DNA of 64,000 nucleotides. It comes from Azohydromonas lata NBRC 102462 (GTDB lineage: Bacteria; Pseudomonadota; Gammaproteobacteria; Burkholderiales; Burkholderiaceae_C). Below the pieces are notes generated by a model. That model was given only the letters and a program-made list of their open reading frames with translations, did no database searches and was not told the DNA's origin. Of the stretch, positions 43,279 to 50,585 are shown piece after piece (position 1 is the first letter of the stretch; the number at the start of each line of letters is the position of its first letter). Both the position numbers and the translations under genes were made by a program. The DNA lies in assembly GCF_001571085.1 (NCBI RefSeq), contig NZ_BCTC01000016.1, forward strand, positions 28,393-92,392, in the 5' to 3' direction.

Positions 43279-44388
43279 CTATGTCCGGCGCTGCCACGCC
43301 ACCCGGCCCACCACGCCAAACCCCAGCAGCATCAGCGCCCAGACCGAGGGTTCTGGCACGGGCGTGGCGAGGAAGGGCCGATCGCGGCCATCCGCAAAGC
43401 CATACCCGATGATCTGTCCCCGTTCGTTGATGGCGGTAGCGTCGTACAGGCTCCAGCGCGTTGCGTCGTCGCCTACCAGCAGGTCGGCGAGGTAGTGGAC
43501 CTGCCCGCCACGGTACAGGAAGGCGTTGCGCGCGTCGGTGCCTACGATCCAGCCGCGGTTGTTGATGTCCCTGGCGATGTCCACCCCCAGCGGGCTCAGG
43601 GTGCCGCCGCTGTAGAGGTAGCCGCCGATGACGGCATCGTCGTTGGTGAAGGCATAACCCACCGCCTGGCCGGCGTCGTTGATGCCGTAGGCATATCCTT
43701 GCTTGCCACCCAGCGTGGGCAGCACGGTGGCCCGGGTGCCGTCGTGCACGAAACCCAGGTACTCACCGTCGAAGAAGTCGCTGCGGTCGGGCTCGAACTG
43801 CCCGGCCACGGCACCGTGCTCGTTGATGTCCCAGGCGGTGGCCCCGCGGTTGGCGGGCAATTCCAGGTAGCGGCTGGAGGTGCCGTCGTAGACGAAGACT
43901 TGGCCCGGCTGGGAAAACGAGGACTGCATAGCGCCCGTCACCTGGCCTTTGTTGTTGATCGCCACGGCCACGCCGTCCACGGCGGTGGTACCGAAGAAAG
44001 TGGTGCGCAGATCAATCATCTGGCCATCGCGCCACAGCGAGGCCCGGTTCCGGTTAAGTCCTTCGCCGATAAGGTCGCCGCGGTCGTTGATGCCTTCCAG
44101 GAAGCGGAACCGGTCGGCCACGCTCGTGAGGCTGCCACCGCGGTAGATGGACGGGTTGACCTCGGTAAAGAACGAGGTCCAGGCATTCAGCGCCACCTCG
44201 CCCTTGTTGTTCAGCCCGACGGCCTGAGTGACCACATAGCCGGCCATGCTCAGATCCTCGATGCGGTATTTAGGGCCCGCCGGCGCGGCATTTACGGGCG
44301 CGGGGGACAAGCTCGTGCCCAAGGCGAACAAGGACAGTAGAGCCGCCAGTGCGCTGCACCGCGGCAGGGCCGTCAATGAAAACCGCAT
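43279..44388 (-). CDS. Exported HAF-repeat protein with PEP-CTERM anchor
   Basis: A 369-residue exported protein. The signal peptide ends near APVNAA. It has seven or more HAF-type repeats (NNKGEV, INDRGDLIGEG, INNKGQVTGA, INEHGAVAGQF, INDAGQAVGYA, INNRGWIVG, INERGQIIGYG), which form a propeller-like fold. The C-terminal sorting signal is VPEPSVWALMLLGFG, a hydrophobic stretch, then RVAWQRRT. Exosortase, needed for processing, is not in the window. It is oriented towards ginD and is the main cargo of GInt-1. CAGGAGTAG precedes the ATG. Confidence 0.87.
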   Translation of the reverse strand: MRFSLTALPRCSALAALLSLFALGTSLSPAPVNAAPAGPKYRIEDLSMAGYVVTQAVGLNNKGEVALNAWTSFFTEVNPSIYRGGSLTSVADRFRFLEGINDRGDLIGEGLNRNRASLWRDGQMIDLRTTFFGTTAVDGVAVAINNKGQVTGAMQSSFSQPGQVFVYDGTSSRYLELPANRGATAWDINEHGAVAGQFEPDRSDFFDGEYLGFVHDGTRATVLPTLGGKQGYAYGINDAGQAVGYAFTNDDAVIGGYLYSGGTLSPLGVDIARDINNRGWIVGTDARNAFLYRGGQVHYLADLLVGDDATRWSLYDATAINERGQIIGYGFADGRDRPFLATPVPEPSVWALMLLGFGVVGRVAWQRRT

Positions 44389-44699
44389 ACGACTACTCCT
44401 GTGGAATGACCGGGCGGCTTCAGGTGCTGACCGGTTAGGCCAGATATCAAAGCACGCGACCCCGGCATGTTTCAGCAACACTGGGCGTATATGGAAACAC
44501 TTCATTTCCACTTCGCTGGGGCAGGGCTTTGCTAGCACGCTGAGCAGCGCGGGACGCGCTGACGGTGCTCCCGGGAAAGGGACGGTGCCTGTGGACGGCA
44601 ACGCTGGCGTGCGCGGCAGGCGTTCAGTCGTAAAGGCCCGTTCGTTGTCCGCCCTTCGATGACGGCAACCCCGCCACAACGCCTTCGAGGCCGGCCCGC

Positions 44700-45005
44700 G
44701 CATGCATGCGCTCTCGGGAGTAGTGCGGCCGCAAACGCTGCGCCGTTGACGCGTCCCTCCATCGTCATGAAACCCAGCTGCTTTGTGGCCGATATGGCGG
44801 AGAGCATGTCGAGCCCGTAACGTACACCGGTGGCCTTGACCACCGGAGGCTGCAGCTCAGGAGCCCACGTGGTGCCCGCATGGTGATCCGCCCTGATGCC
44901 CGACTCGTCACCAAACAGCACCACTGCACCCTCGCGCTTGGCCCGCGCAGCGATCTTGGGGAACTCCTGCTCGCGCCACTACGCCACCAGCTCTTCGAAA
45001 TGTGT
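44700..45005 (-). pseudogene. IS630-family transposase remnant
   Basis: The minus strand reads FEELVA, a stop, WREQEFPKIAARAKREGAVV, then LFGDESGIRADHHAGTTWAP and LQFMTMEGRVNGA-like sequence (GFMTMEGRVNGAAF). These match the DDE core of IS630-type transposases, with the first Asp in FGDESG. The N-terminal DNA-binding part and the C-terminal Asp/Glu are lost and an in-frame stop is present. It lies 60 bases from the right end of GInt-1. Confidence 0.75.
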
Positions 45006-45068
45006 GAGTAACAAGAACCGTAAGTCGCGCAAGACCTTGCGTTCAACTCACAGTGAGTAGCGATCTGA

Positions 45069-45075
45069 ACGGCTG
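45069..45075 (+). repeat. Right attachment-site core of GInt-1
   Basis: ACGGCTG, direct repeat of 37138-37144. It is followed at once by GGCGGTGGC, which continues the reading frame of the interrupted gene. Confidence 0.8.
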
Positions 45076-45454
45076 GGCGGTGGCAATGACGCGCCATGGC
45101 GAGTCGGAGCCGGCGCTGGTCGGCCCGTGGACCATGGGCCGCGACAAGAGGAACCCCAAGCCGCTGGACGTGGCGGCCTTCAACACGCTGGTGAAAACCG
45201 CCAGCGAGGTGCGGCGCCGCGCCGACCAGCATCAGCACGCGATGCTGCACAAGAGCGTCACCGTGAGCGCCGGCGGCGAGACCGTCACGGTCGAGCTCGA
45301 CATCGTGCCGGACGAGTACGAGCCCTACGCCGTGCTGGCGGCCAAGGACGTGTTCGGCGAGCAGCTGGCCAGCGTGAAGGTGCGCCCCGACTTCAAGCTC
45401 AATGCCGCCAGTGCCGGCGCATGGATCGAGGGCGGCTACCAGTCGCCGCGGTGA
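45073..45454 (+). pseudogene. 3' half of the SOS-box gene split by GInt-1
   Basis: It carries the remaining 126 codons: WAVAMTRHGESEPALVGPWT, then MGRDKRNPKPLDVAAFNTLV and a C-terminal strand-rich part ending GAWIEGGYQSPR. The conserved look of the sequence (no stops, good codon use) suggests the split is recent. A start codon just upstream (GTG at 45053) might allow a shortened product. Function of the intact protein is unknown. Confidence 0.8.
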
Positions 45455-45484
45455 GCCGCCAGATCAACACGCCATCCCCCGCCG

Positions 45485-45997
45485 ATGCTGTTTGAAGTCC
45501 GCCGCCAGCGAATTCGAGGCGTTCCCGTGCCCAAGGAGGAGCGTAGCCGTATCGTTCCGGTGCGCGGTGATTTGCGGGTCCAGGAAGCGGCCGTTGAAGC
45601 GATGGGCCGCCGGTTGTGCCGTGTGGCTACGCTGCACGCGCTGGACCGGGCCATCGAGGACCAACTGTTGCCGCCGCTCCGCGACGTGGCGCTCCTGTGG
45701 TGTGCGCCGCTGGGTATGGTGCTGGGCGGTATCGAGTTCGATGGCCAAGGAGCGTTCTGGCAGACCTGGTACCTGACTCCCTGGGACCGATCCACCCTAG
45801 CCGTTGGCCGGCCGCGTCACCTTGCCTCGCACGAGGAAGCCGGCTATTGCCCAGACGCAGGAAGCCCGCCAGCAATGCGCAGCAGCAGCGCGCATCAGGT
45901 GGCGCCGTTGGCTGAGCCAATCTCCCAGCAGAAGGACAGTACCGACCAGTCTCCTGCGGCGAGCAAGACAACCGTCGGGGCGAGCACTCCGCGCTGA
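45485..45997 (+). CDS. Hypothetical protein of the element backbone
   Basis: A 170-residue frame. Residues 1-110 look like a real protein (VRRQRIRGVPVPKEERSRIV, RLCRVATLHALDRAIEDQLL, FDGQGAFWQTWYLTPWD). The part after about residue 112 is Ser/Gln-rich with weaker coding character, so the original 3' end may have been lost by a frameshift. It is close behind the split gene and probably in the same operon. No family recognised. Confidence 0.45.
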   Translation: MLFEVRRQRIRGVPVPKEERSRIVPVRGDLRVQEAAVEAMGRRLCRVATLHALDRAIEDQLLPPLRDVALLWCAPLGMVLGGIEFDGQGAFWQTWYLTPWDRSTLAVGRPRHLASHEEAGYCPDAGSPPAMRSSSAHQVAPLAEPISQQKDSTDQSPAASKTTVGASTPR

Positions 45998-46217
45998 TGC
46001 GCTTGTCCCCGGTATCTGTGCACAAGGCTGTTCGCAAGCCGCCCTGGACAGGCTCAAGTCGTTGTCACATAAGGACTTTCGCTTGTTGCCTAAATTTTGG
46101 GCAAATGCGCGGATGCGGTGGCGAAGGGTAGGGAGTAGGGTGGGTTGTGCATCCATTCTCCCGAGTTGGAACACACCGCCGATACAAGACGACAATGCTG
46201 CGGTCAAGGAGCATGCC

Positions 46218-46502
46218 ATGCAGTCCCCGCCCACCTGTCCGCTCGAAATCAAGGTCGAACTGCTGCTGGAGCTCATGGGCGTCGTGGCTGCCCGGCTGGG
46301 CCGGTTGGCGGCCGCGGAACCTTCCCCGGAGCAACAGGCGGAGTGCATCAAGGCCCGCGATATCGTCCTGGACAAGCGCTTCCAATTTGATCCAGATGAT
46401 GCCGGGCAGGTCGAGGCGCTGACGGCGGAATTCGACCGCTACGCCGACATACTGGCGACGAGGCTGCGTCAGGTCGCGGGCTCGGCCCACGCTGCCTGCT
46501 GA
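46218..46502 (+). CDS. Small acidic protein, probable partner of the zeta-like kinase
   Basis: A 94-residue helical protein (begins MQSPPTCPLEIKVELLLELM, ends GSAHAAC) with AAGGAGCATGCC before its ATG. It ends 14 bases before the zeta-toxin-like gene and is co-directional. Size and position fit the antitoxin of an epsilon/zeta-type pair, although the sequence is not an epsilon or PezA relative that I recognise. Confidence 0.6.
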   Translation: MQSPPTCPLEIKVELLLELMGVVAARLGRLAAAEPSPEQQAECIKARDIVLDKRFQFDPDDAGQVEALTAEFDRYADILATRLRQVAGSAHAAC

Positions 46503-46516
46503 TCTGACCATCGTCC

Positions 46517-47392
46517 ATGCGGCTTGTTGACGACGCGACGCTGGAGGCGGTTTACCAGCGCGATGTCCGGCATGCCCTGTTCAGAAACACGCGCAGCAGC
46601 AGCCAGCCCCGCCTCGTGATCGTGGGCGGCCAGCCTGGAGCGGGAAAGACCCGCAACATTCTTCGTGCACGCCACGAGCTCACCGCCGCCGGCGACGGCG
46701 TGGCTTTCATCAACGGCGACGAGCTGCGCGACTACCACCCGCTGTACGACCAACTCGTCTTGGCCGATGCTGCAACGGCCGCGGACAAGACCGGCGCCGA
46801 TGTGAGCTGGTGGGTCGAGAAAGGCATCCGTGAGGCGGCCGACAGTCGCTTTCACACGGTCATCGAGACCACCATGCGCCAAACGCCCATCGTGGCGCGA
46901 ACCGTGAATACCTTCGCCGCCCGCGGCTTCCAGATTGAAATGCGGGTGCTGGTGGTCCACCCCGAGCTCAGCAGGCAGGCGATCTACCACCGGTACGCCG
47001 AGGCGTTGAACAACAAGAACTCGCTGCCCCGCTTTACGCTGCCCCGGTATCACGATGACGCGCTGGCGCAGATGCCGCACACCCTGGCGGCCATCACGCC
47101 GCTGGTGCACCTGGTGCGACTGGTGGACCGCCAAGGCGTCGAGCTTTACGCATCGGACAAATCAAACCAAGCGCCTGCGGCTGCGCTTCAGAGGTTGCGA
47201 GGGCAGCCATTGCCTGCGGCAGAGCTGGCCCGCATCGGTCAGGAATGGGGAAGGCTGGCTTCAGTGCTGGACCGGGAAGGCGTTTCCGACATCGTGCGTG
47301 TGGGCGTGCGGCAGGAGCAGCAGCACTTCGTGCAACGCCTGGCCTTGCAGCAGGTACAGCGGAATCGAGGGGGCAAGGGTATCGAGCGATGA
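46517..47392 (+). CDS. Zeta-toxin-family kinase
   Basis: A 291-residue P-loop kinase. Walker A is GGQPGAGKTRNIL (about residue 37), followed by FINGDELRDYHPLYDQL (substrate Asp and base), FHTVIETTMRQ and YHRYAEALNNKNSLPRFTL (Arg lid). This is the pattern of zeta toxins, which phosphorylate UDP-N-acetylglucosamine. It is placed after a small protein that may neutralise it. In mobile elements such pairs stabilise inheritance. Confidence 0.8.
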   Translation: MRLVDDATLEAVYQRDVRHALFRNTRSSSQPRLVIVGGQPGAGKTRNILRARHELTAAGDGVAFINGDELRDYHPLYDQLVLADAATAADKTGADVSWWVEKGIREAADSRFHTVIETTMRQTPIVARTVNTFAARGFQIEMRVLVVHPELSRQAIYHRYAEALNNKNSLPRFTLPRYHDDALAQMPHTLAAITPLVHLVRLVDRQGVELYASDKSNQAPAAALQRLRGQPLPAAELARIGQEWGRLASVLDREGVSDIVRVGVRQEQQHFVQRLALQQVQRNRGGKGIER

Positions 47393-47586
47393 TTTGCTCG
47401 CTGCCTGCCTCTCAGACTTGGGCGGCACCCGCCGAGCATCTATGGCACGCCACAAGTCGATCAGTTTTCCGGGCGTTGGATGAAAATGTGGAGTTGCAGT
47501 ATTGCGTGGAATTCACCGTCAGGCTCATTGCGCTGACACTGGGTCGGATATTGGCAGAATTACAAAAATTTAGGAGTCTGGTAACA

Positions 47587-48180
47587 CTATATTTTTGGGG
47601 GTAAATTGCTTAATAACTCGCGGCCCACATGATGCAGATGCCGCAGTATCTTTGCAAGATCCATCAATGAAATCTTGTGTTCTGAAATATCAAGATATTC
47701 TCCACTTCGGTCTATTGACAGCAAGTGAGCCATACCAGGGGTCAGTTGAGTCTCCTTGCCGATCTCTTCATCCATGTGTTCAATGGTGTTTCTAATTGGG
47801 ATTAAAGTTTCGCCGAATTTTCCAGACAGTCGGCGAAGTGTTCTTTCTAATTTTGGGCTATCAGGGTGTGCTGATAATTTTTCGAGGAATCGAAGCGCCC
47901 GTTTTGCGGTTAGGATGCAAGTCTCGAATCGACCTAAACCATCTTGTAGCTGGTCAAGTCCTTTTGAGTTAGAGCAATAATCAAGTAGCGTAGTTCTGCC
48001 TGCACAGTATTCACGTATTGCCTTGTCCGTTGTAATGAGAAAGCCGGTAATTAAACGAAATGCGTTGGATGATTCCATGGAGGTGCCGCCGCGCGAAATC
48101 ATTGCCCTCGCGGTGCGGGCTACTAGCGATGGCCCAAGATCGGAAATGTCTGGTGCATGTAAATTTTCGATGTATGCCAT
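47587..48180 (-). CDS. HEPN-like protein of unknown function
   Basis: A 197-residue, all-helical, AT-rich gene product. LIPIRNTIEHMDEEIGK holds an R-x4-H motif (RNTIEH), the active-site signature of HEPN RNases. The region before it (RFETCILTAKRALRFLEKLSA) is helical as expected for the fold. AAGGA precedes the ATG. An XRE regulator gene lies 143 bases upstream on the same strand. Toxin-antitoxin or abortive-infection function is plausible but not shown by sequence alone. Confidence 0.6.
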   Translation of the reverse strand: MAYIENLHAPDISDLGPSLVARTARAMISRGGTSMESSNAFRLITGFLITTDKAIREYCAGRTTLLDYCSNSKGLDQLQDGLGRFETCILTAKRALRFLEKLSAHPDSPKLERTLRRLSGKFGETLIPIRNTIEHMDEEIGKETQLTPGMAHLLSIDRSGEYLDISEHKISLMDLAKILRHLHHVGRELLSNLPPKI

Positions 48181-48323
48181 ATGAGTCCTTACTGAGGTTA
48201 TGCCTTAAACCGTTGATGCAACACAGCATGGCAGCGTTGCTGCGGGGGTGATCCTAATGTCAGCGATGGTTGTCAAGATACTCCGCGGTGGGTCGATAGG
48301 TCAGCATGCAAGTAGTGGCGTGA

Positions 48324-48728
48324 CTATTGATCGTCTGAGTCTGCTCGACTTATTGGTTTATCCAAGTCATAAGCGCGGCGAAGCACTTCTTTTGGATCCC
48401 TTGTTAAAATCTTTTCTATTCTTTCGTTTATGCTGGGGGGGCGGATGGTCTTGCTGGGCTGAACAAACAAGGAAGGCAGATAACGAGTTCTATCAAGGGC
48501 TCTCAAAATTTGAATAAAGTTTTCTAGGTTGGCATGTCCTTCCAGCTCGAAGCGCTTGTAAGTTCGCACTGATATGCCTGCTCGTTGTGCGAATGCGGCT
48601 TGAGACTCACCAGTTGCACTACGCAGCTCGCGCACGCGCTTAGCCAGTAACAAGCAAACTTGTGGTTCAGGACCATCCTTGAAGATCTCAAGTTCTTGCT
48701 CAAGGGTGAGGCGGGTAGCAGAGTTCAT
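48324..48728 (-). CDS. XRE-family regulator
   Basis: A 134-residue protein with an XRE-type helix-turn-helix in the middle: LLAKRVRELRSATGESQAAF, AQRAGISVRTYKRFELEG and NLENFIQILRALD. The C-terminal 40 residues are charged. The palindrome at 48780-48799 just upstream is a likely autoregulatory operator. It is the probable controller of the HEPN-like gene downstream. Confidence 0.78.
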   Translation of the reverse strand: MNSATRLTLEQELEIFKDGPEPQVCLLLAKRVRELRSATGESQAAFAQRAGISVRTYKRFELEGHANLENFIQILRALDRTRYLPSLFVQPSKTIRPPSINERIEKILTRDPKEVLRRAYDLDKPISRADSDDQ

Positions 48729-48779
48729 TACCGCATTGTAGACGAGTTGTCATTCTGCAACAGTCTTGGAGTGCGAGAT

Positions 48780-48808
48780 TTGGCACTATGAAGTGCCAAA
48801 AATGGCAC
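48780..48808. promoter_or_regulatory. Operator-like sites upstream of the XRE gene
   Basis: TTGGCACT-ATGA-AGTGCCAA is a perfect inverted repeat (48780-48799), followed by a third half-site TGGCAC (48803-48808). It lies 52 bases upstream of the XRE start codon, where autorepressor sites are usual. Confidence 0.65.
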
Positions 48809-48897
48809 GAAACTTGTGGATAAGTCGTTTCTTGCTATACAAATGAAGATTAATAGTAGGGTAAACCCTTAAAAAGTTATCCAAGATGCTTAAGTTT

Positions 48898-48911
48898 TGT
48901 GCAGGTGCACA
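48898..48911. promoter_or_regulatory. Palindrome in the plus-strand promoter region
   Basis: TGTGCA-GG-TGCACA is a 14-base palindrome in the 460-base gap between the XRE gene and the small ORF at 49189. It may be an operator for the plus-strand unit with the leader peptide at 49003. Confidence 0.35.
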
Positions 48912-49002
48912 TAGCCGAAGATGAAAAATCGCACTGACTGCGTTAAACTAGTACCCATGACGTCAAGACAGGTGCTTGTCAGCACGATGAAAGGAGGAAG
49001 CA

Positions 49003-49044
49003 GTGCAGGGCGCACCGCTACTCAGAACGAAAAAAGGCCACTAG
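49003..49044 (+). CDS. 13-residue leader-peptide ORF with strong ribosome binding site
   Basis: AAAGGAGGAAGCA precedes a GTG that opens a 13-codon frame (MQGAPLLRTKKGH, stop TAG). The stop codon lies in the 5' arm of a stable hairpin (49034-49062). This layout resembles translation-attenuation leaders, though no regulated gene is clear: the next plus-strand frame starts at 49189. Confidence 0.4.
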   Translation: MQGAPLLRTKKGH

Positions 49045-49062
49045 TTATGAGCTAGCGGCCTT
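49026..49062 (-). terminator. Rho-independent terminator for minus-strand transcripts
   Basis: The arms AAGGCC-CTAG and CTAG-GGCCTT (49034-49062) form a stem-loop. Read on the minus strand it is followed by a run of T residues (plus-strand A run 49029-49035). It would end transcription of the leftward genes from 53.2 to 49.4 kb. Confidence 0.65.
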
Positions 49063-49188
49063 GATTCGGCGCAGACGGAAACAACCCGACTGACACACTC
49101 CGTGGAAAGAGGGCTTCAGTCTACCGGACTGGGCTGGTGTCGGACAAGGTTGTCCTCGCGTTCCCCTAGAACACCACGAGGGCTAACC

Positions 49189-49314
49189 ATGCGGTTTTGC
49201 ATGTTCCCGAAGGGTGTGCATGTGCGTGCGTACGTGCGCCGCCGGTTCGGCCGGTGGGAGCGTGTTCGTGAGCATTGCCGCTCTTTCCCTGGTCAGTTGA
49301 GCTTGTTCGACTGA
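49189..49314 (+). CDS. 41-residue basic protein
   Basis: The frame starts MRFCMFPKGVHVRAYVRRRF and ends PGQLSLFD. GAGGGC lies upstream of the ATG, and a good terminator begins 18 bases after the stop. Short basic proteins with VRAY/VRGY-RRR and an R-x-x-PGQLSLF end occur on mobile elements. It may be a true small gene of the unit starting near 48.95 kb. Confidence 0.5.
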   Translation: MRFCMFPKGVHVRAYVRRRFGRWERVREHCRSFPGQLSLFD

Positions 49315-49331
49315 TCCCGGTCTACTGACCG

Positions 49332-49361
49332 AGCCCCAGCCGCACGCTGGGGCTTTTTTTT
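49332..49361 (+). terminator. Rho-independent terminator, plus strand
   Basis: AGCCCCAGC-CGCAC-GCTGGGGCT is a perfect 9-base stem followed by eight T residues. It ends the short plus-strand unit containing the 41-residue ORF. Confidence 0.85.
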
Positions 49362-49387
49362 GTCCACATGCCTCTGGCTTTCGTGCG

Positions 49388-49788
49388 TCAGCGGTTGTCT
49401 TTGAGAAATTGCACGAACTCGACTGCCTCATGCGCGAATGGCCCGGACGGGTCTATCTGCTCCGCAAGCCCCTTGGCCACGAGCTTGAGTCGGCTGATGT
49501 CGAGGATGCGCGCCTCGAACTGCACGCCGCCGTTGGAAAAGTAGCTGCACACCTCGTGGATTCGGCAGCGGGCGTCCATGCGCAGCAGCCGCATGCAGTC
49601 TTCATACGCGTCGGCGTCCAGACAGCGCAGGGATGCAAGGTCGCAAGGAAACCGCTGCTCGTTGTAGAGGTTCAGCAGGAAATGCGCACGATCCAACTGG
49701 CTTGGCTCAACTGTCGCTGCGCGATCTGGAACAGCCGCTTGAGCGCATCAATGCCGGCCTGCTCCATGGCGGCATTGCCATCGTTCAC
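49388..49788 (-). pseudogene. Frameshifted conserved element protein (DUF7673-like)
   Basis: Two overlapping minus-strand frames make one protein. The first, from a GTG at 49788 that overlaps the upstream stop, gives NDGNAAMEQAGIDALKRLFQIAQRQ and stops after ISC. The second continues FLLNLYNEQRFPCDLASLRC and on to FVQFLKDNR at 49388. Related ICE proteins read ALxRLxxIAQ...SxxVAxFLLxLYNxxRFPFDL without a break, so a one-base indel near 49700 is likely. The 3' frame could be read alone from 49696. Confidence 0.55.
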
Positions 49789-50108
49789 AGCGGCCCGGAC
49801 TCGGCAAAGCGTCTGGCCTGCAGTGCGTGCAAGGCTTCGGCATCGGCCGGCGCCGCGGCCGGGTCGCGCTTGTCGTCCCCCAGGATGCGGCTGCACAGCA
49901 CGTGGGTGGTCTCAGGATCGTGCACCAGGGCTTGGCCTGGGCCGCTCCGATAGTCGTGCGCGTCGAAGTCGAACGCCAGCGTCAGTGCACGCGACCTGCC
50001 GGTAGTGAAGTCCTGCAGCAGCTGCTCGAACTCGGTGCGCTGCTCAGCAGGGATCTGCAGCGTCACCGTCACCGGCGATTGAGGTATCGGAAATTCAGCG
50101 GACGCCAT
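49785..50108 (-). CDS. Conserved hypothetical element protein
   Basis: A 107-residue protein (begins MASAEFPIPQSPVTVTLQIP, ends RRFAESGPL). The first half looks strand-rich (TVTLQIPAEQRTEFEQLLQDF), the second half acidic and Ala-rich. AGGAGTG precedes the ATG. It is coupled to the following gene by stop/start overlap. Function unknown. Confidence 0.6.
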   Translation of the reverse strand: MASAEFPIPQSPVTVTLQIPAEQRTEFEQLLQDFTTGRSRALTLAFDFDAHDYRSGPGQALVHDPETTHVLCSRILGDDKRDPAAAPADAEALHALQARRFAESGPL

Positions 50109-50163
50109 GGGAACACTCCTTCACGCCGAGGAATCCACTGAGGGCGTTTGCAAAGACCTCAGC

Positions 50164-50418
50164 TCAGGGCGCGATGTTCAGCTTGTGCGCCAGCGGTCCA
50201 GGGCCTTCGGCCAAGTGCATCGTCGGGTGTTGACCGGTCTGGACCAGGAACCACTCCCACCGCCATACCGGGATGGTTTTTCCACTGTCCGGGTTCTCGT
50301 ATTTGCTCCATGCCTGTGCGTCGCTCAGGCCCGCGATCTCGGCCGCTTTACGGTGCGTCAGCTCGGCATTGAGGCGTGCTTGCTGGATCTGCAGAGGGGT
50401 CGGCTGCGGCAAGCTCAC
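50164..50418 (-). CDS. Small helix-turn-helix protein
   Basis: An 84-residue protein from a GTG at 50418. TPLQIQQARLNAELTHRKAA followed by EIAGLSDAQAWSKYENPDSG is an XRE-like helix-turn-helix; WRWEWFLVQTGQHPT after it is typical of a small family found on ICEs. It is probably a DNA-binding regulator of the leftward operon. The frame is open further upstream, but that part lacks coding character. Confidence 0.62.
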   Translation of the reverse strand: MSLPQPTPLQIQQARLNAELTHRKAAEIAGLSDAQAWSKYENPDSGKTIPVWRWEWFLVQTGQHPTMHLAEGPGPLAHKLNIAP

Positions 50419-50585
50419 AGCGAACTCCTGCTCGATGGGGTGCGCATGACGAGGACACGCCGGTTGTTGCCGGGCGTGGCGATGACTGGGCTGCGATTCG
50501 ACTTGTTCAAAAGCTGACTGCCTGGTTGGTCGAACAATCTGGGGCCGCAATGCTAGAGCAACCACGTGGGGACACGCGGGGCACA

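Larger units (their letters stand above)
37145..45075 (+). mobile_element. GInt-1: ginABCD-type genomic island
   Basis: A 7.9-kb island with a small leading gene, three tyrosine recombinases and a coiled-coil protein (37268-43187). Its cargo is a PEP-CTERM HAF-repeat protein and an IS630 remnant. Ends are fixed by the interrupted gene at 37142/45073. Inverted end motifs TGTGAGTTG lie 17 bases in from each core. The recombinase set matches the known GInt islands and is related to Tn554 (TnpA, TnpB, TnpC). Cargo lies on the ginD side, as in described GInts. Confidence 0.82.
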
